A DNA stretch of 64,000 bases. It comes from Gemmataceae bacterium (lineage in GTDB: Bacteria; Planctomycetota; Planctomycetia; Gemmatales; Gemmataceae). The notes under the pieces were generated by a model. The model did not search any database. It was not told where the DNA came from and worked only from the letters and a program-made list of their open reading frames with translations. The stretch's first letter is position 1, and every line of letters begins with the position of its first letter. The stretch spans positions 1 to 64,000 of the forward strand of contig JADLBT010000067.1 in assembly GCA_020847555.1 (NCBI GenBank), written 5' to 3'. The position numbers were made by a program, and so were the translations under genes. Of the stretch, positions 52,723 to 62,300 are shown piece by piece.

Positions 52723-55700
52723 GGCAGGTAGATGAACTCCTTGGCGTTGAAGAGCACATGGGCGAGGTCCGCCCACGCCGCCTGCTCGTTCCGGGCGGCG
52801 CCGATCGACTGCGGTTGGCGGTCGAGGAACTCCAGGCACGCCCGGAGTTCCTCCGCGTCGGGCGGGCGGCCGAAGGCGCTGAGGTACATGCGCTCGACCC
52901 GGTCCGCGGACGTGCCGGGCGCGGCGAGGACACGCCGCGCCCACAGGCCGGCCTGCTGATGCACGAACGGGTCATTCAGCAGAATCCATGCCTGGGCGGG
53001 GACGTTGGAGACGGTGCGACGGCCGACGGTCGAGAACGGCGCCGGCGTGTCGAAGGCGAGCAGCAGCGCGGGCAGGAAGTTGCGGCGCACCGACAGGTAC
53101 AGACTCCGTCGCCCGGCGCCGTCGAGCGGGCCGCTTTGCGGACGGCCACGGCCCTGCTGGAAGTCCGTCAGGTGGACCGGCACCGGCGGGCCGAACGGGC
53201 GTCGATCGAGACGGCCGGACACCGCCAGCATCGCATCGCGGATCGTCTCGCCCTCCAGGCGGCGCACGTTCTGCCGGTGCAGCAGCAGGTTCTGCGGGTC
53301 GGCCTGCGCCGCGCGCTCGTCGCCGCGCGACGCCATCCGGTAGGCGCGCGACAGGACGATGCGGCGTACCAGACGCTTGAGCGACCACCCGTCCCTGACG
53401 AAGGTGTCCGCGAGGCGGTCGAGCAACCCGGGGTGAGTCGGCGGTTCACCCAGTACGCCGAAGTTATCGACGCTGGCGACGATGCCGCGGCCGAACAGGT
53501 GGTGCCAGACGCGATTGACGATGACCCGCGCCACGAGGGGGTTGCGGGTCGGGTCGGTCAGCTGCCGCGCCAGTTCCAGGCGGCCGCTGCCCCTGGTCGT
53601 CCGCAGCGGTTCGGGTCCGGCGAGCGCTTCGAGGAAGCGGCGCGGCACCACCTCGCCGGGCGTCTTGTACGAACCGCGGAGGTAGACGTGCTCGTTCACA
53701 CCGCTGCCGTCGAGCAGCGCCAGGGCGAGGCGCGATTCGGTGCGAATCCGCCCGACCAGCCGCGCCTGCTCCGCCAGCACCGGCCCGGCCGCCGCGGCGA
53801 CGGTCTTGCCGGCGCCGCCCGCGAGGAATAGCTCCTGATGCCGGACCAGCCAGTCGGCCAGACGCGCCTGCTCGACGGCGTCGGCCGACCCGACGAGGCG
53901 ATCCGCCCCAAACCGTTCGGCTACCCTCGCCAGCAGTTTCTGGTAGCCGGCCGCGAGCGCTTCGAGTGACATCACGCTGTCACTCGCGAGGAGGGATAGC
54001 AGAGCGCCGCTCGGGCGCTCGGACGAACCGGGCGTCCGCTCTCCCTGCACCACCAGCGCGACGGCGAAATCGGCCGTCCCGATGGGAGTGAACTCCAGGT
54101 GGACGCGGCGCCCCCTGTAGCGGGTCAGGTCGTGCTCGACCCACTGGAAGGCCGGGCCGGTCTGGACCGTCTGAAGCACCCGCCCGTGCAGCGGGCCAGC
54201 GATCATGACGTGGTGGTCCACGGCGGCGAAGATCTGCCCCGTGCCGCGGACGAGGGAAAACACCTTGCCGGCCCGCACCTCGAACGTGGGGGTGCGCAGG
54301 GTCCGACCCGAGCGCACCACCTTGCCCAGGCTCCCCGGATCCGTCTCTGTCCCGGGCGCGAGCTTCAGCCCGTCCCACGCCGGATCCTTCTCGGCAGCGG
54401 CGCGCGTGAAGACCCGCGCGATCGGTCGAGCCGGGTCGGTGCCCAGACGCACCTCGCCCGGCCGCACCGGACCGGGGCCGAACGCAAAGCCGTCCTGGAT
54501 CCAGCCCTCGCGGCTCGGCGCGCCGTAGTCGATGACCACCTCGGTGCCGGTCAGTGCGGTATCGGCGTCGGCCTCGCGTCTGCGCCAGCCCTCGACCAGC
54601 GGCCGGAGCGCCTCGGCGACGCGCCCGGCCCGCGCGCTCGTCGCGTCCGACGCCACGCGCGCCCAGGCGTGCAGCGGGTCGTTCGCGTCGCGGGCGGCGG
54701 AGGCGAGGTGCGTCACCCAGCGCCGCAGCAACTCCGGGTCGAGTCCGCGGCGCCGCGCGACCGCGTCCGCGTTGGCGGCCCCGGCCTCCCGCGCCGCCAG
54801 CAGGTAATCATCCAGGCGATCGAGGACGGGTTGCATCGACCCCGCCACCGCCTTCTGAACGGCGGCGCGGCCGCGCGCGCGCGTCCGCCACAGGTCGGCG
54901 GCGACGCGCCGGTTGTGCTCGATCGAGTCGAAGCGCACCAGGCGGTAGCTGCTGCTCTCCAGGAACCCGCACAGGGCGTAGTAGTCCTTCGCCGCGAGCG
55001 CGTCGAACTTGTGGTCGTGGCAGCGGGCGCACGCCACCGTCAGCCCGAGGAACGTCTTGCCGAAGACGTCGAGCATGTTGTCGAAGCGGTCGGCCTTGTC
55101 CTGGCAGATGTCCACCGGCGAGTGGACCTGCTCGCCGAGGAACCAGAATCCGGTGCCGAGGACTGACTCGTTGAATCCCTCGATCGGGTGCAGTCGCGGC
55201 CGAGGCAGGAGGTCGCCGGCAACGTGTTCGGTCACGAACTGGTTGTACGGCACGTCGGCGTTGAAGGCGCGGAGGACGTAGTCGCGGTACTGCCAGGCGT
55301 TCGGGTTGGTGTAGTCGAACTCGTGGCCGCGCGACTCGGCGTAGCGGACGAGGTCGAGCCAGTGTCGCGCCCAGCGCTCGCCGAAGTGCGGGCTCGCCAG
55401 GTAACGCTCGACCTGCCGCGCGTAGGCATCGGGCGAGCGGTCGGCGACGAACGCGGCCACCTCGGCGGGCGCGGGCGGCAGGCCGGTCAGGTCGAACGCG
55501 AGGCGGCGGAGCAGAGTGCGGCGGTCGGCGGACCCGGCGGGCGTCAGGCCCTTCTCCTCCAATCGGGCGCGGAGGAAGCGATCGAGCGGGCCGAGCAACT
55601 CGCGGCCGTCCTGCACCGGCGGCGGCGCCGGCGGGCGGACCGGCTGCCACGCCCAGTGCTCCCGTTTGCGCCCTTGCAGGTCGAACCCGTCCGTAGCGCC

Positions 55701-56114
55701 GACGATCTTCGCACCGTCCTTCGGCCAGGGGGCGCCCATTTGGACCCACGCGGCCAGGTCGGCGATGAGCGCTGCTGGCAGCTTCGTCTTCGGCGGCATT
55801 TGCAGGTCGGTGTTACGGTAGGCGACCGCCTCGATCAGCCGGCTCTTGCCTGGATTCCCGGGGACGAGTGCCGGCCCGGTGTCACCGCCGCGGAGGATCG
55901 CCTCACGGCTGTCGAGGTGCAGTCCGCCGCGGACCTTCTTCGCCTGCTGCGAGTGGCACGAGTAGCAGTGCTCGACCAGGACCGGACGGATCTTCTTCTC
56001 GAAGAACTCCCGCGCCTCGGGGGTCGGGTCGGCCGCAGCCGCCAAGCCGTGCCAGCCCAGCAAGGCGAGCAGGGCAACTGCGGACGCGGTCGGCAGTACA
56101 CGGCATCTTCTCAT
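52719..56114 (-). CDS. PSD1/DUF1549/DUF1553 cytochrome-c-type exported protein
   Basis: A 1131-residue planctomycete protein. Signal: TASAVALLALLGWHGLAAAA. The PSCyt1 domain has the haem motif CYSCH (Cys50, Cys53, His54) and a Met candidate in LQMPPKTKLP. DUF1549 follows (LRRLAFDLTGLPPAPAEVAAFVADRSPDAYARQVERYLASPHFGERWARHWLDLVRYAES). The middle has a jelly-roll-like carbohydrate-binding segment (VFSLVRGTGQIFAAVDHHVMIAGPLHG). DUF1553 ends it (PTRNPLVARVIVNRVWHHLFGRGIV, MYLSAFGRPPDAEE). GGAGGT is 7 nt before ATG 56114. It is coupled to the DUF1501 gene. A redox or glycan-degradation role is supposed for such pairs but not proven. Confidence 0.9.
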   Translation of the reverse strand: MRRCRVLPTASAVALLALLGWHGLAAAADPTPEAREFFEKKIRPVLVEHCYSCHSQQAKKVRGGLHLDSREAILRGGDTGPALVPGNPGKSRLIEAVAYRNTDLQMPPKTKLPAALIADLAAWVQMGAPWPKDGAKIVGATDGFDLQGRKREHWAWQPVRPPAPPPVQDGRELLGPLDRFLRARLEEKGLTPAGSADRRTLLRRLAFDLTGLPPAPAEVAAFVADRSPDAYARQVERYLASPHFGERWARHWLDLVRYAESRGHEFDYTNPNAWQYRDYVLRAFNADVPYNQFVTEHVAGDLLPRPRLHPIEGFNESVLGTGFWFLGEQVHSPVDICQDKADRFDNMLDVFGKTFLGLTVACARCHDHKFDALAAKDYYALCGFLESSSYRLVRFDSIEHNRRVAADLWRTRARGRAAVQKAVAGSMQPVLDRLDDYLLAAREAGAANADAVARRRGLDPELLRRWVTHLASAARDANDPLHAWARVASDATSARAGRVAEALRPLVEGWRRREADADTALTGTEVVIDYGAPSREGWIQDGFAFGPGPVRPGEVRLGTDPARPIARVFTRAAAEKDPAWDGLKLAPGTETDPGSLGKVVRSGRTLRTPTFEVRAGKVFSLVRGTGQIFAAVDHHVMIAGPLHGRVLQTVQTGPAFQWVEHDLTRYRGRRVHLEFTPIGTADFAVALVVQGERTPGSSERPSGALLSLLASDSVMSLEALAAGYQKLLARVAERFGADRLVGSADAVEQARLADWLVRHQELFLAGGAGKTVAAAAGPVLAEQARLVGRIRTESRLALALLDGSGVNEHVYLRGSYKTPGEVVPRRFLEALAGPEPLRTTRGSGRLELARQLTDPTRNPLVARVIVNRVWHHLFGRGIVASVDNFGVLGEPPTHPGLLDRLADTFVRDGWSLKRLVRRIVLSRAYRMASRGDERAAQADPQNLLLHRQNVRRLEGETIRDAMLAVSGRLDRRPFGPPVPVHLTDFQQGRGRPQSGPLDGAGRRSLYLSVRRNFLPALLLAFDTPAPFSTVGRRTVSNVPAQAWILLNDPFVHQQAGLWARRVLAAPGTSADRVERMYLSAFGRPPDAEELRACLEFLDRQPQSIGAARNEQAAWADLAHVLFNAKEFIYLP

Positions 56115-56144
56115 CACCCCGACAACCTCCAGTTCGGTTTTCGG

Positions 56145-56172
56145 AAAGCCCACGGGACGCCACCCGTGGGCT
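56145..56172. repeat. AAGCCCACGGG short inverted repeat (family B)
   Basis: AAGCCCACGGG and CCCGTGGGCTT are exact complements across a 6-nt loop. This half-size copy lies 30 nt upstream of the DUF1549 start, in the divergent gap with pspA, so it would be in the promoter or 5' leader rather than at a 3' end. Confidence 0.75.
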
Positions 56173-56362
56173 TGACCCATTCCATTCCTTGTTCCTGCAC
56201 CGGCGGTCATTGTACTCCTGCCCGGTCGCACATGTCACGGACGTTTCCGGCCCAATTGACCGGCGGCGCCGGCGAACATACAGAAAGGAGCAGGCGGCCG
56301 GCCCGCCGCCCCGCGCGCCGGCGCGGCGAACATATCCATCGGTAGAAAGGCCAGGTGTGGCG

Positions 56363-57115
56363 ATGATCTTCGGCAAGATCTGGCGAGCCATCAAGGCACA
56401 GTTCAACAAGCTCGCGAACTTCCTCTGGAAAGCCGACCCGGTCGCCCAGATGCAGTACGAGTACGACCGGGCGGTCGAGGAACTGCGGGGGGGGCGGCTC
56501 GGACTGGAGCAGTACCGGGCCCTCGTCGAGCGCGTCAGCCGGCAGGCCCAGGCGGACCAGGCCCACGTCAAGAACCTCGAGGCCCGCATCAAGGCGTACC
56601 TGCAGAAGGGCGACCGCGAGACCGCCGCGAAGTTCGCCATCGAGATGCAGAAGGCTCAGAAGAGCCTGCAGGAGAACGAAACCCAGCTGAAGATGCACGA
56701 GGAGGCGTACAACAACAATCTCACCAAGATCAAGCACGCCTCGGGCAAGCTCGCCGAGCTGAAGGGAAAGATCCAGAAGTACGACGCCGACCTGAAGATG
56801 AGCCGCGCCGAGGCCGAGCTGGCGCAGCTCGCCCACGACTTCAATTTCAACGTCACGACCGACTTCGGCCAGATCGAGCAGGTGGTACAGGACAAGATCA
56901 GCCTGAACCGGGCGAAGGCACGGGTGGCGGCGGATCTTTCCAGCGAGGGGCTCACCGAGATCAAGGTCGAGCAGGAGCTGGAGAAGGCGCAGGCGGAAGA
57001 CGCGCTGCGCGACTTCGAGCGGCAGCTGGGCCTGGTGACGCCGGAAACGGCGAAGGTTCCGGAGGCGGCGAAGGAGATCGGGCCGGCCGCGAAGCAGAAG
57101 GAGACGGCGCGGTGA
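56363..57115 (+). CDS. pspA: PspA/IM30-family membrane-stress protein
   Basis: A 250-residue, almost wholly coiled-coil protein (ESCRT-III-like). The N-terminal amphipathic helix MIFGKIWRAIKAQFNKLANFL would bind membranes. Then DPVAQMQYEYDRAVEELRGGRLGLEQYRALVERVSRQAQADQAHVKNLEARIKAYLQKGDRETAAKFA fits the helix 1-3 layout, and ALRDFERQLGL marks the end of the last helix. PspA/Vipp1 proteins form oligomers that protect damaged inner membranes. ATG 56363 is used; GTG 56357 is two codons upstream. No PspF or PspBC gene is adjacent. A 100-residue gene follows 150 nt downstream, past a family B repeat. Confidence 0.82.
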   Translation: MIFGKIWRAIKAQFNKLANFLWKADPVAQMQYEYDRAVEELRGGRLGLEQYRALVERVSRQAQADQAHVKNLEARIKAYLQKGDRETAAKFAIEMQKAQKSLQENETQLKMHEEAYNNNLTKIKHASGKLAELKGKIQKYDADLKMSRAEAELAQLAHDFNFNVTTDFGQIEQVVQDKISLNRAKARVAADLSSEGLTEIKVEQELEKAQAEDALRDFERQLGLVTPETAKVPEAAKEIGPAAKQKETAR

Positions 57116-57139
57116 CCGCGGTGCGAAGTGAGGAGGACC

Positions 57140-57210
57140 AAAGCCCACGGGTCGCGCCCCGTGGGTGAAGTGTCTGCGACTTCACCCACGGGGCGCGATC
57201 CGTGGGCTTT
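57140..57210. repeat. AAAGCCCACGGG inverted repeat (family B), near-perfect
   Basis: Arms of about 32 nt (57140-57171 and 57179-57210), differing at one position, enclose a 7-nt loop. It lies 24 nt after the pspA stop and 55 nt before the next start, so it may reduce read-through into the small gene. Confidence 0.85.
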
Positions 57211-57265
57211 CCCAAAACCCCAGGGCACACCACCCTCCTGGAACCGGCAATAAGAGGATCCTGAC

Positions 57266-57568
57266 ATGGCAAAGAGCAAGAAGCGTCAGAGCTGGCTCGA
57301 CGACAAGACCCAGGAACCGCTGATCGAGCAGTACGCCCGACAGCTCGAATCCTTCATGCAGACGATGGCCGACGGAGTCGTTGAGGAGAAGGAGATCAAG
57401 GACCAGGAGAAACGGCTGACGAAGCTGATGAAGGAACTGGAGCCGCAACTCGACGACGAGCTGCACGCCAGGGTGACGGAACTGCTGTGCGAGCTGACGG
57501 CCTACGACCTGATGCAGATGCTGCACTTGATGCAGCAGGCGCGGCCGGTGACCAAATTCCGGGGTTGA
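57266..57568 (+). CDS. Hypothetical helical protein downstream of pspA, 100 aa
   Basis: A small acidic/basic helical protein: a Lys-rich start (MAKSKKRQSWLDDK), then LIEQYARQLESFMQTMADGVVEEKEIKDQEKRLTKLMKELEPQLDDELHARVTELLCELTAYDLMQMLHLM, with heptad-like spacing that suggests a coiled coil or helix bundle. I do not recognise the family. Its place after pspA and its composition suggest a partner or regulator of PspA, which is inference only. AGAGGATCC precedes ATG 57266. Confidence 0.7.
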   Translation: MAKSKKRQSWLDDKTQEPLIEQYARQLESFMQTMADGVVEEKEIKDQEKRLTKLMKELEPQLDDELHARVTELLCELTAYDLMQMLHLMQQARPVTKFRG

Positions 57569-57960
57569 GGGCGCTCCTTCCTCGGACCCGATTCGGCGGT
57601 CCGTTGGCCCGACTCCTCTTTACAACTCGGCGGTTGGTCGGCAAGATGGGCTGTACGGGGAAGCCGGATGCCCCGGACCGGGGATCGAAACACCCCGCGC
57701 CAGCCCGCACAGACGGGTAACTTTTCGCCAATCCCCCTTGTTCCAGGAAGGTCGGGGGGTCTACGATTAGAGGTCGTGAGACAACCCGCACCGTCTCTCC
57801 GCCAGGGCGTGAGGCGGTGTGTTCGTTTCACGGGCCGGAAGATCTGGTCAGGCTGCGCCGCCGCCCCGTGACTGCCGGGTCCGTCCGGCAGGGCCGGGCG
57901 CCTTGATGAACCTGGCGGCGTGCTTGTTAACACGAGGATCCGGAGCTGAGGGCCAGCGTA
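57569..57960. other. Intergenic region and leader upstream of greA
   Basis: A 392-nt gap. A possible promoter (57738-57767) lies in it, followed by a leader of about 190 nt that contains a 6-bp hairpin (TGCCGG 57873-57878, CCGGCA 57885-57890). A short frame from ATG 57906 runs into greA out of frame; I do not consider it coding. Confidence 0.45.
57738..57767 (+). promoter_or_regulatory. Possible sigma-70 promoter of greA
   Basis: TTGTTC (57738-57743) and TACGAT (57762-57767) are 18 nt apart. The -35 keeps only TTG and the -10 four of six positions, so the call is tentative. Confidence 0.35.
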
Positions 57961-58431
57961 ATGGAACGAGTCCCGATGACGCGCGAGGGCTACGAGAAGC
58001 GCAAGGAGAAACTCGCGCAGCTGGAACGGGAGATGACGGAGATCACGCGCCGGGTCGCCGCCGCCCGCGAGATGGGCGACCTGAGCGAGAACGCGGAGTA
58101 CCACGCGGCCCGCGAGGACCAGGGCATCAAGCAGGCCCAGATCAACGACATCAAGGACCAGCTCGGGCGGGCCGAGCTCGTCGATCCGAGCACCCTGTCG
58201 AATGACACCGTCGTCTTCGGCACCCGCGTCCGCGTCAAGGATCTCGACCTGGGCGAGGAGGAGAGCTTCGAGCTGGTCGGTCCCGGGCAGGAAGATTACG
58301 ACAACAACAAGATCCTCACCACCAGCCCCATCGGTCAGGGCCTGCTCGGCAAGCGCGCCGGCGAGGTCGCCGAGATCCGCGTCCCGATGGGCGTCGTGCG
58401 TTTCGAGATCCTGGAGATCTCGTTCCCCTGA
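57961..58431 (+). CDS. greA: Transcription elongation factor GreA
   Basis: A 156-residue GreA, normal length. The N-terminal coiled coil MTREGYEKRKEKLAQLEREMTEITRRVAAAREMGDLSENAEYHAAREDQGIKQAQINDIKDQL carries the acidic tip (GDLSENAEY) that enters the RNA polymerase secondary channel to stimulate transcript cleavage. The C-terminal FKBP-like domain ends GLLGKRAGEVAEIRVPMGVVRFEILEISFP. It is followed by a family A repeat and then an FHA protein gene. Confidence 0.95.
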   Translation: MERVPMTREGYEKRKEKLAQLEREMTEITRRVAAAREMGDLSENAEYHAAREDQGIKQAQINDIKDQLGRAELVDPSTLSNDTVVFGTRVRVKDLDLGEEESFELVGPGQEDYDNNKILTTSPIGQGLLGKRAGEVAEIRVPMGVVRFEILEISFP

Positions 58432-58448
58432 CCCGCGCGGCGCGCGTT

Positions 58449-58504
58449 ACCAACCCGCAGCGCCGGGCGCCTGCAAGCGCCCGGCGCCGGCGCTGCGGGT
58501 TGGT
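58449..58504. repeat. ACCAACCCGCAGCGCC inverted repeat (family A)
   Basis: ACCAACCCGCAGCGCC and GGCGCTGCGGGTTGGT form outer arms; inner GGGCGC/GCGCCC arms close on a 6-nt loop. It starts 17 nt after the greA stop and is its probable terminator. Confidence 0.8.
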
Positions 58505-58624
58505 CCAGCGACCCCGGGACGCGGTTCCGCTGGCTCCTTGACACCCCGGACCAGCGCGGTAGCATTCAGGAAGGGCGGTCGTAATTCCGTCAAGTGGCTT
58601 TGCGTCCGAACGAGTATCCCCGTC

Positions 58625-59146
58625 ATGTTCGACGCCCGGCTGAATAGCGTTCATCTCGAAGCACCGCGGCGTCAGGAGTTCCGCGCGGCGCGCGAGCAGC
58701 TGCTGGTAGCGCGCGGCGAGGAGACGATGGCGGCGGAGCGGCAGACGAGCCTCGCGCACGCCCCCCACGGGAACACTGCCATCCAGAACGTCCCCGGCCA
58801 GCCGTCCGCGACTGGGTGCCGGTACGTCCTCATGGACGCGGACTACATCTACCCCCTCAAGATCGGCCTCAACACGGTCGGCCGCATGCCGGACAACGAT
58901 ATCGTCGTTCCAGATGCGTATATCTCGCGGCGGCACTGCGCCATCCTGGTCCACCTGGACGACCGATGCGAGCTGCACGACGTCGCGTCGAAGAACGGAA
59001 CCCTCCTCAACGGGCACCGCATCGCCGGACCCACCCACCTGAAATCCGGCGACGAGATCCGGATGTGCAACCGCACCCTCATCTTTCTCCATAAAGCCGA
59101 CTCTCTCGAGGGCGCCCCCGGCGCCCAGTCGACGCACGTCGGGTAG
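58625..59146 (+). CDS. FHA-domain protein
   Basis: A 173-residue protein. After a 70-residue N-terminal region of low complexity, one forkhead-associated domain fills the rest: YVLMDADYIYPLKIGLNTVGRMPDNDIVVPDAYISRRHCAILVHLDDRCELHDVASKNGTLLNGHRI. The phosphothreonine-binding residues are all there (GR, SRRH, KNGT, NG). It would read phosphorylation by Ser/Thr kinases, which are abundant in planctomycetes, but none lies in the window. No good Shine-Dalgarno precedes ATG 58625. It precedes the giant zinc-ribbon/PQQ gene by 162 nt on the same strand. Confidence 0.85.
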   Translation: MFDARLNSVHLEAPRRQEFRAAREQLLVARGEETMAAERQTSLAHAPHGNTAIQNVPGQPSATGCRYVLMDADYIYPLKIGLNTVGRMPDNDIVVPDAYISRRHCAILVHLDDRCELHDVASKNGTLLNGHRIAGPTHLKSGDEIRMCNRTLIFLHKADSLEGAPGAQSTHVG

Positions 59147-59308
59147 GAGGCACTCCCACACCGACCTGAAGACCACGGGTGGCTTCTCCTTACAACCAGG
59201 AACCGCGAACGCGGCGGCCGGCCCCGGCCGATGACTCCCTGTCGGCGCGGGCCGTTGTACAATGGACGGATACGCCGTCACCGGCTCCCCCCTACCCGGG
59301 ATCGCCGC

Positions 59309-62300
59309 ATGCACCTCAAGACCACGTGCCCGCGCTGCCACACGACCTACCAGGTCGAACCGGCCCTGCGCGGCAAGCACATGCGCTGCCCCCGCCAGGA
59401 GTGCCGCTTCGTCTTTGAGATCCGCGACGCGGACGGCCCCGCCCCGCCCATCGCCCCGCCCACGCCGGCCCGGCACGTCACCGGCGGCGTGGGGGATCTG
59501 GTCCCTATCCTCCAGGCCGAGCAGGCCGACCCCGGGCCAGCCGCGAGCGAACCGCTGTCGGCCTCGCCCGAACCGAGCGGCCCGGTGATGAATCCGCCCC
59601 CGCCGCCGGTCCGCACGCGCGGCGCCGCCCCCCCTGCGACGCCGCGCAAGCCCGCGCCCCGTCCGCGGCCGCCCCAGCCTGCCCAGGTGGCCCCACCGTC
59701 AGCGGCCCCCGCGGCGGTCCGTACCCGCGGCGCCGTCCCACCCTCGCCTCCCAGCACGCCGGCCACCGCGCCCCTGGCCCCGCCCGCGACAACCCAGGAG
59801 CCGGCCCCCCCTGCGGCGCCGCCCCCGCCTCCCGAGCCGACCCCGCCGGAAGCGCTCTCGGACGAGGAGGCCCAGGCAATGCTGCGCGAGCTGGGGCTGG
59901 GAGACGGCGCCGCGGCGACCCCACCGGACGAACCGGCGCCGGCGGAAGCGGGCGCGGCCCCATTCGCCGTGGCCGACTGGCACGCGGGTCCGCCGCCACG
60001 CGGGGAGACGGTCGCCGAGGGACTGTCAGACCTGGCCGCCTACGCCTCCTCCGCAACACCCACCCCGGAACTCGACCCGGCGCCGCCGCGCCGCCGGCGC
60101 CGCTCCCTCGTCGGGATCGTCGTCCTGCTCGCGCTGCTGGGCGGGGCCGTGTGGGGCGGGTTGCAGATCGTGGCACGGCGCGAGGCCGGCAACGAGGCGG
60201 ACCGCTACCAGCTGGCCGTCAAGCGCTTTCAGGAACGCAGCTACGCCGAGGCCGCGGAGCAGTTTCGCACCCTGGCGCGCGACTTCCCGCAGAGCCCGGA
60301 CGAGGCGACGTATCGGTTCGTCGCCGAGTTGGCCGACGTCCTCGACCCGCTCCAGAGCGTGCAGGGGCCGGAGGAAATGAAGCGCAACGCCGAGCGGCTG
60401 CTGGCGTTCGTCGGCGAGTACAGGGGCGACCCGCGGCTGGCGAAGTACCACCCCGAGCTGCACGAGGGGTTCCGGCGTCTGGCGCGCGAGTTCCTGGCGC
60501 TGGCGGACCAGAAGCTCGACCGCGACCTGCTCCGCCAGGCGGCCGGGCTCTACGAGGTGGCGACGAAGTACAGGGACCAGCCGCCGCCGGCCGAGGATCT
60601 CAAGCGCGCCGAGGAACGGATCGCCGCCCACGAGCTGCAGGAGGCCACCGTCGCCGCCATCAAGCAGCGGCTGGAGGGCGGCCCTTCGGCCGTCTTTGTC
60701 CAGGAGGCGCGGGGGCTCGCCAGGCGGGCTGGGCTGGAAAAGCAGCCGGAGGTGAAGGCGCTGCTGGACCGCCTGCCAGCGGCGCACCGGGCCAGCGTCA
60801 AGTACACGGCCCTGGCGCCCGCTCCAGCGCGCGATGACCTCGTCGAGGAGAGTGCGCCCAGCCTGCTCGTCCTGCCGGCGCTGGAGGCCGGGGGCGGGAA
60901 GGCGCGTCCCGGCCGCCGTCCGGTCCTCGCCCTGGCGCGCGGCGTCCTCTACGCCCTGGAGCCGGACAACGGCCAGGTCCGGTGGGCAGTCCGACTCGGC
61001 GCCGACACCGGCACGCCCCCGCTGTGGCTGCCGCGCGACGAGATCGCCCCCGACCGGGTGCTAGTCCTGTCGTCGGACAGCCAGGCTCTCGCCGCCCTCG
61101 ACGCGGCCACGGGCGCCACCCGCTGGTGTCGCCGGCTGTCGGCCCCGTGCCTCGGCGCGCCGGTCGCGATCGACGGTCGCGCCTTCGTCCCGACCTACGG
61201 CGGGCGCGTCGAGGAGATCGACCTGGCCGGCGGCACCCTCGTCGGGTTCTACGATCTGGGGCAGCCGCTGTCGGCCGGCGGCGCCCATCAGCCCGGCACG
61301 CACCTGCTCTACCTGCCGGCTGACAGCTTCTGCGTCTACGTTCTCGACGTGGCGAAGCGGACGTGCGTGGCGGTCCTCTACTCCGGCCACCCGAGCGGGT
61401 CGGTGCGCGCCGCCCCCCTGGTGGTCGGCCGGCGCGGGGCGGCCCGGGCCGACGGGAAGGCCGCCGGGACCGATGGGTATCTCGTCCTCGGCCAGGCGGA
61501 GGGGCTAGGAGGTGTCCGGCTGCGCGTGTTCGCCCTCCCGGTCGCCGACGCCGACGCCGAGCCGGTGCAGCAGGAAGGGCCGCTGGCAGGGGCGCTGTGG
61601 TTTCCGCCGTGGTCGGACGGCGAGAAGCTGGCGGCGGTCACCGACGCGGGCGAGTTCGTCCTCTACGCCATCGAGCCGCGCGCCGACGGGTCGGGGCCGC
61701 TGTCCCTGCTCGGCCGTCAGCGGCTCGCCCTCTCCAGCCGGGGCCGGTCCGATTCGGCCCGTGCCCAGGTGATCCACGCCGACGGCAAGACGTTCTGGGC
61801 GCTGACCCACGGCGGCCTGTTTCGGCTCCGGTATGCCTTCACCCGCGCCGCCGGCCCGCGGCTGAACCCGGCCGGCCACGAGCTGCTCCGCCCCGGTTCG
61901 CCGCTGCACGCCGCGCAGGTCGAGACGGAGGAGGCCGGCGCGGTGTTCTACCTCGTGACGCAGTCGCCCGACGGGCTGGGGTGCCTGGCCACGGCGTTCG
62001 ACGCCCACAGGGGCGAGTCGCGCTGGCAGCGACAGCTCGGCGTCGTGTGCCGCGGCCAGCCGGTCGCGATCGGCGAGCGCGTGCTGGCGCGCGACGTCGG
62101 CGGCGCACTGGTTCTGTTCGACCCGGCAGCTGTGGCTGGCGGCTGGGGCAGCGCCTGGCGTACGGGCGGGTATCGGGTGTCGGGTCGGCTCCTCGGCGAC
62201 GGGGACTCGGCCCACCTGCTCGCGACTCCGGACGGGGCCGTCCTCGCCGTCGCGGCCCACCGGCGGGGGGCGGACCACGTCCTGACCGTGCGGACGTTCG

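Noticed and set aside
57906..58205. Short ORF overlapping greA from ATG 57906
   Set aside because: It runs into greA out of frame, with Arg/Gly-rich content typical of a shadow frame.
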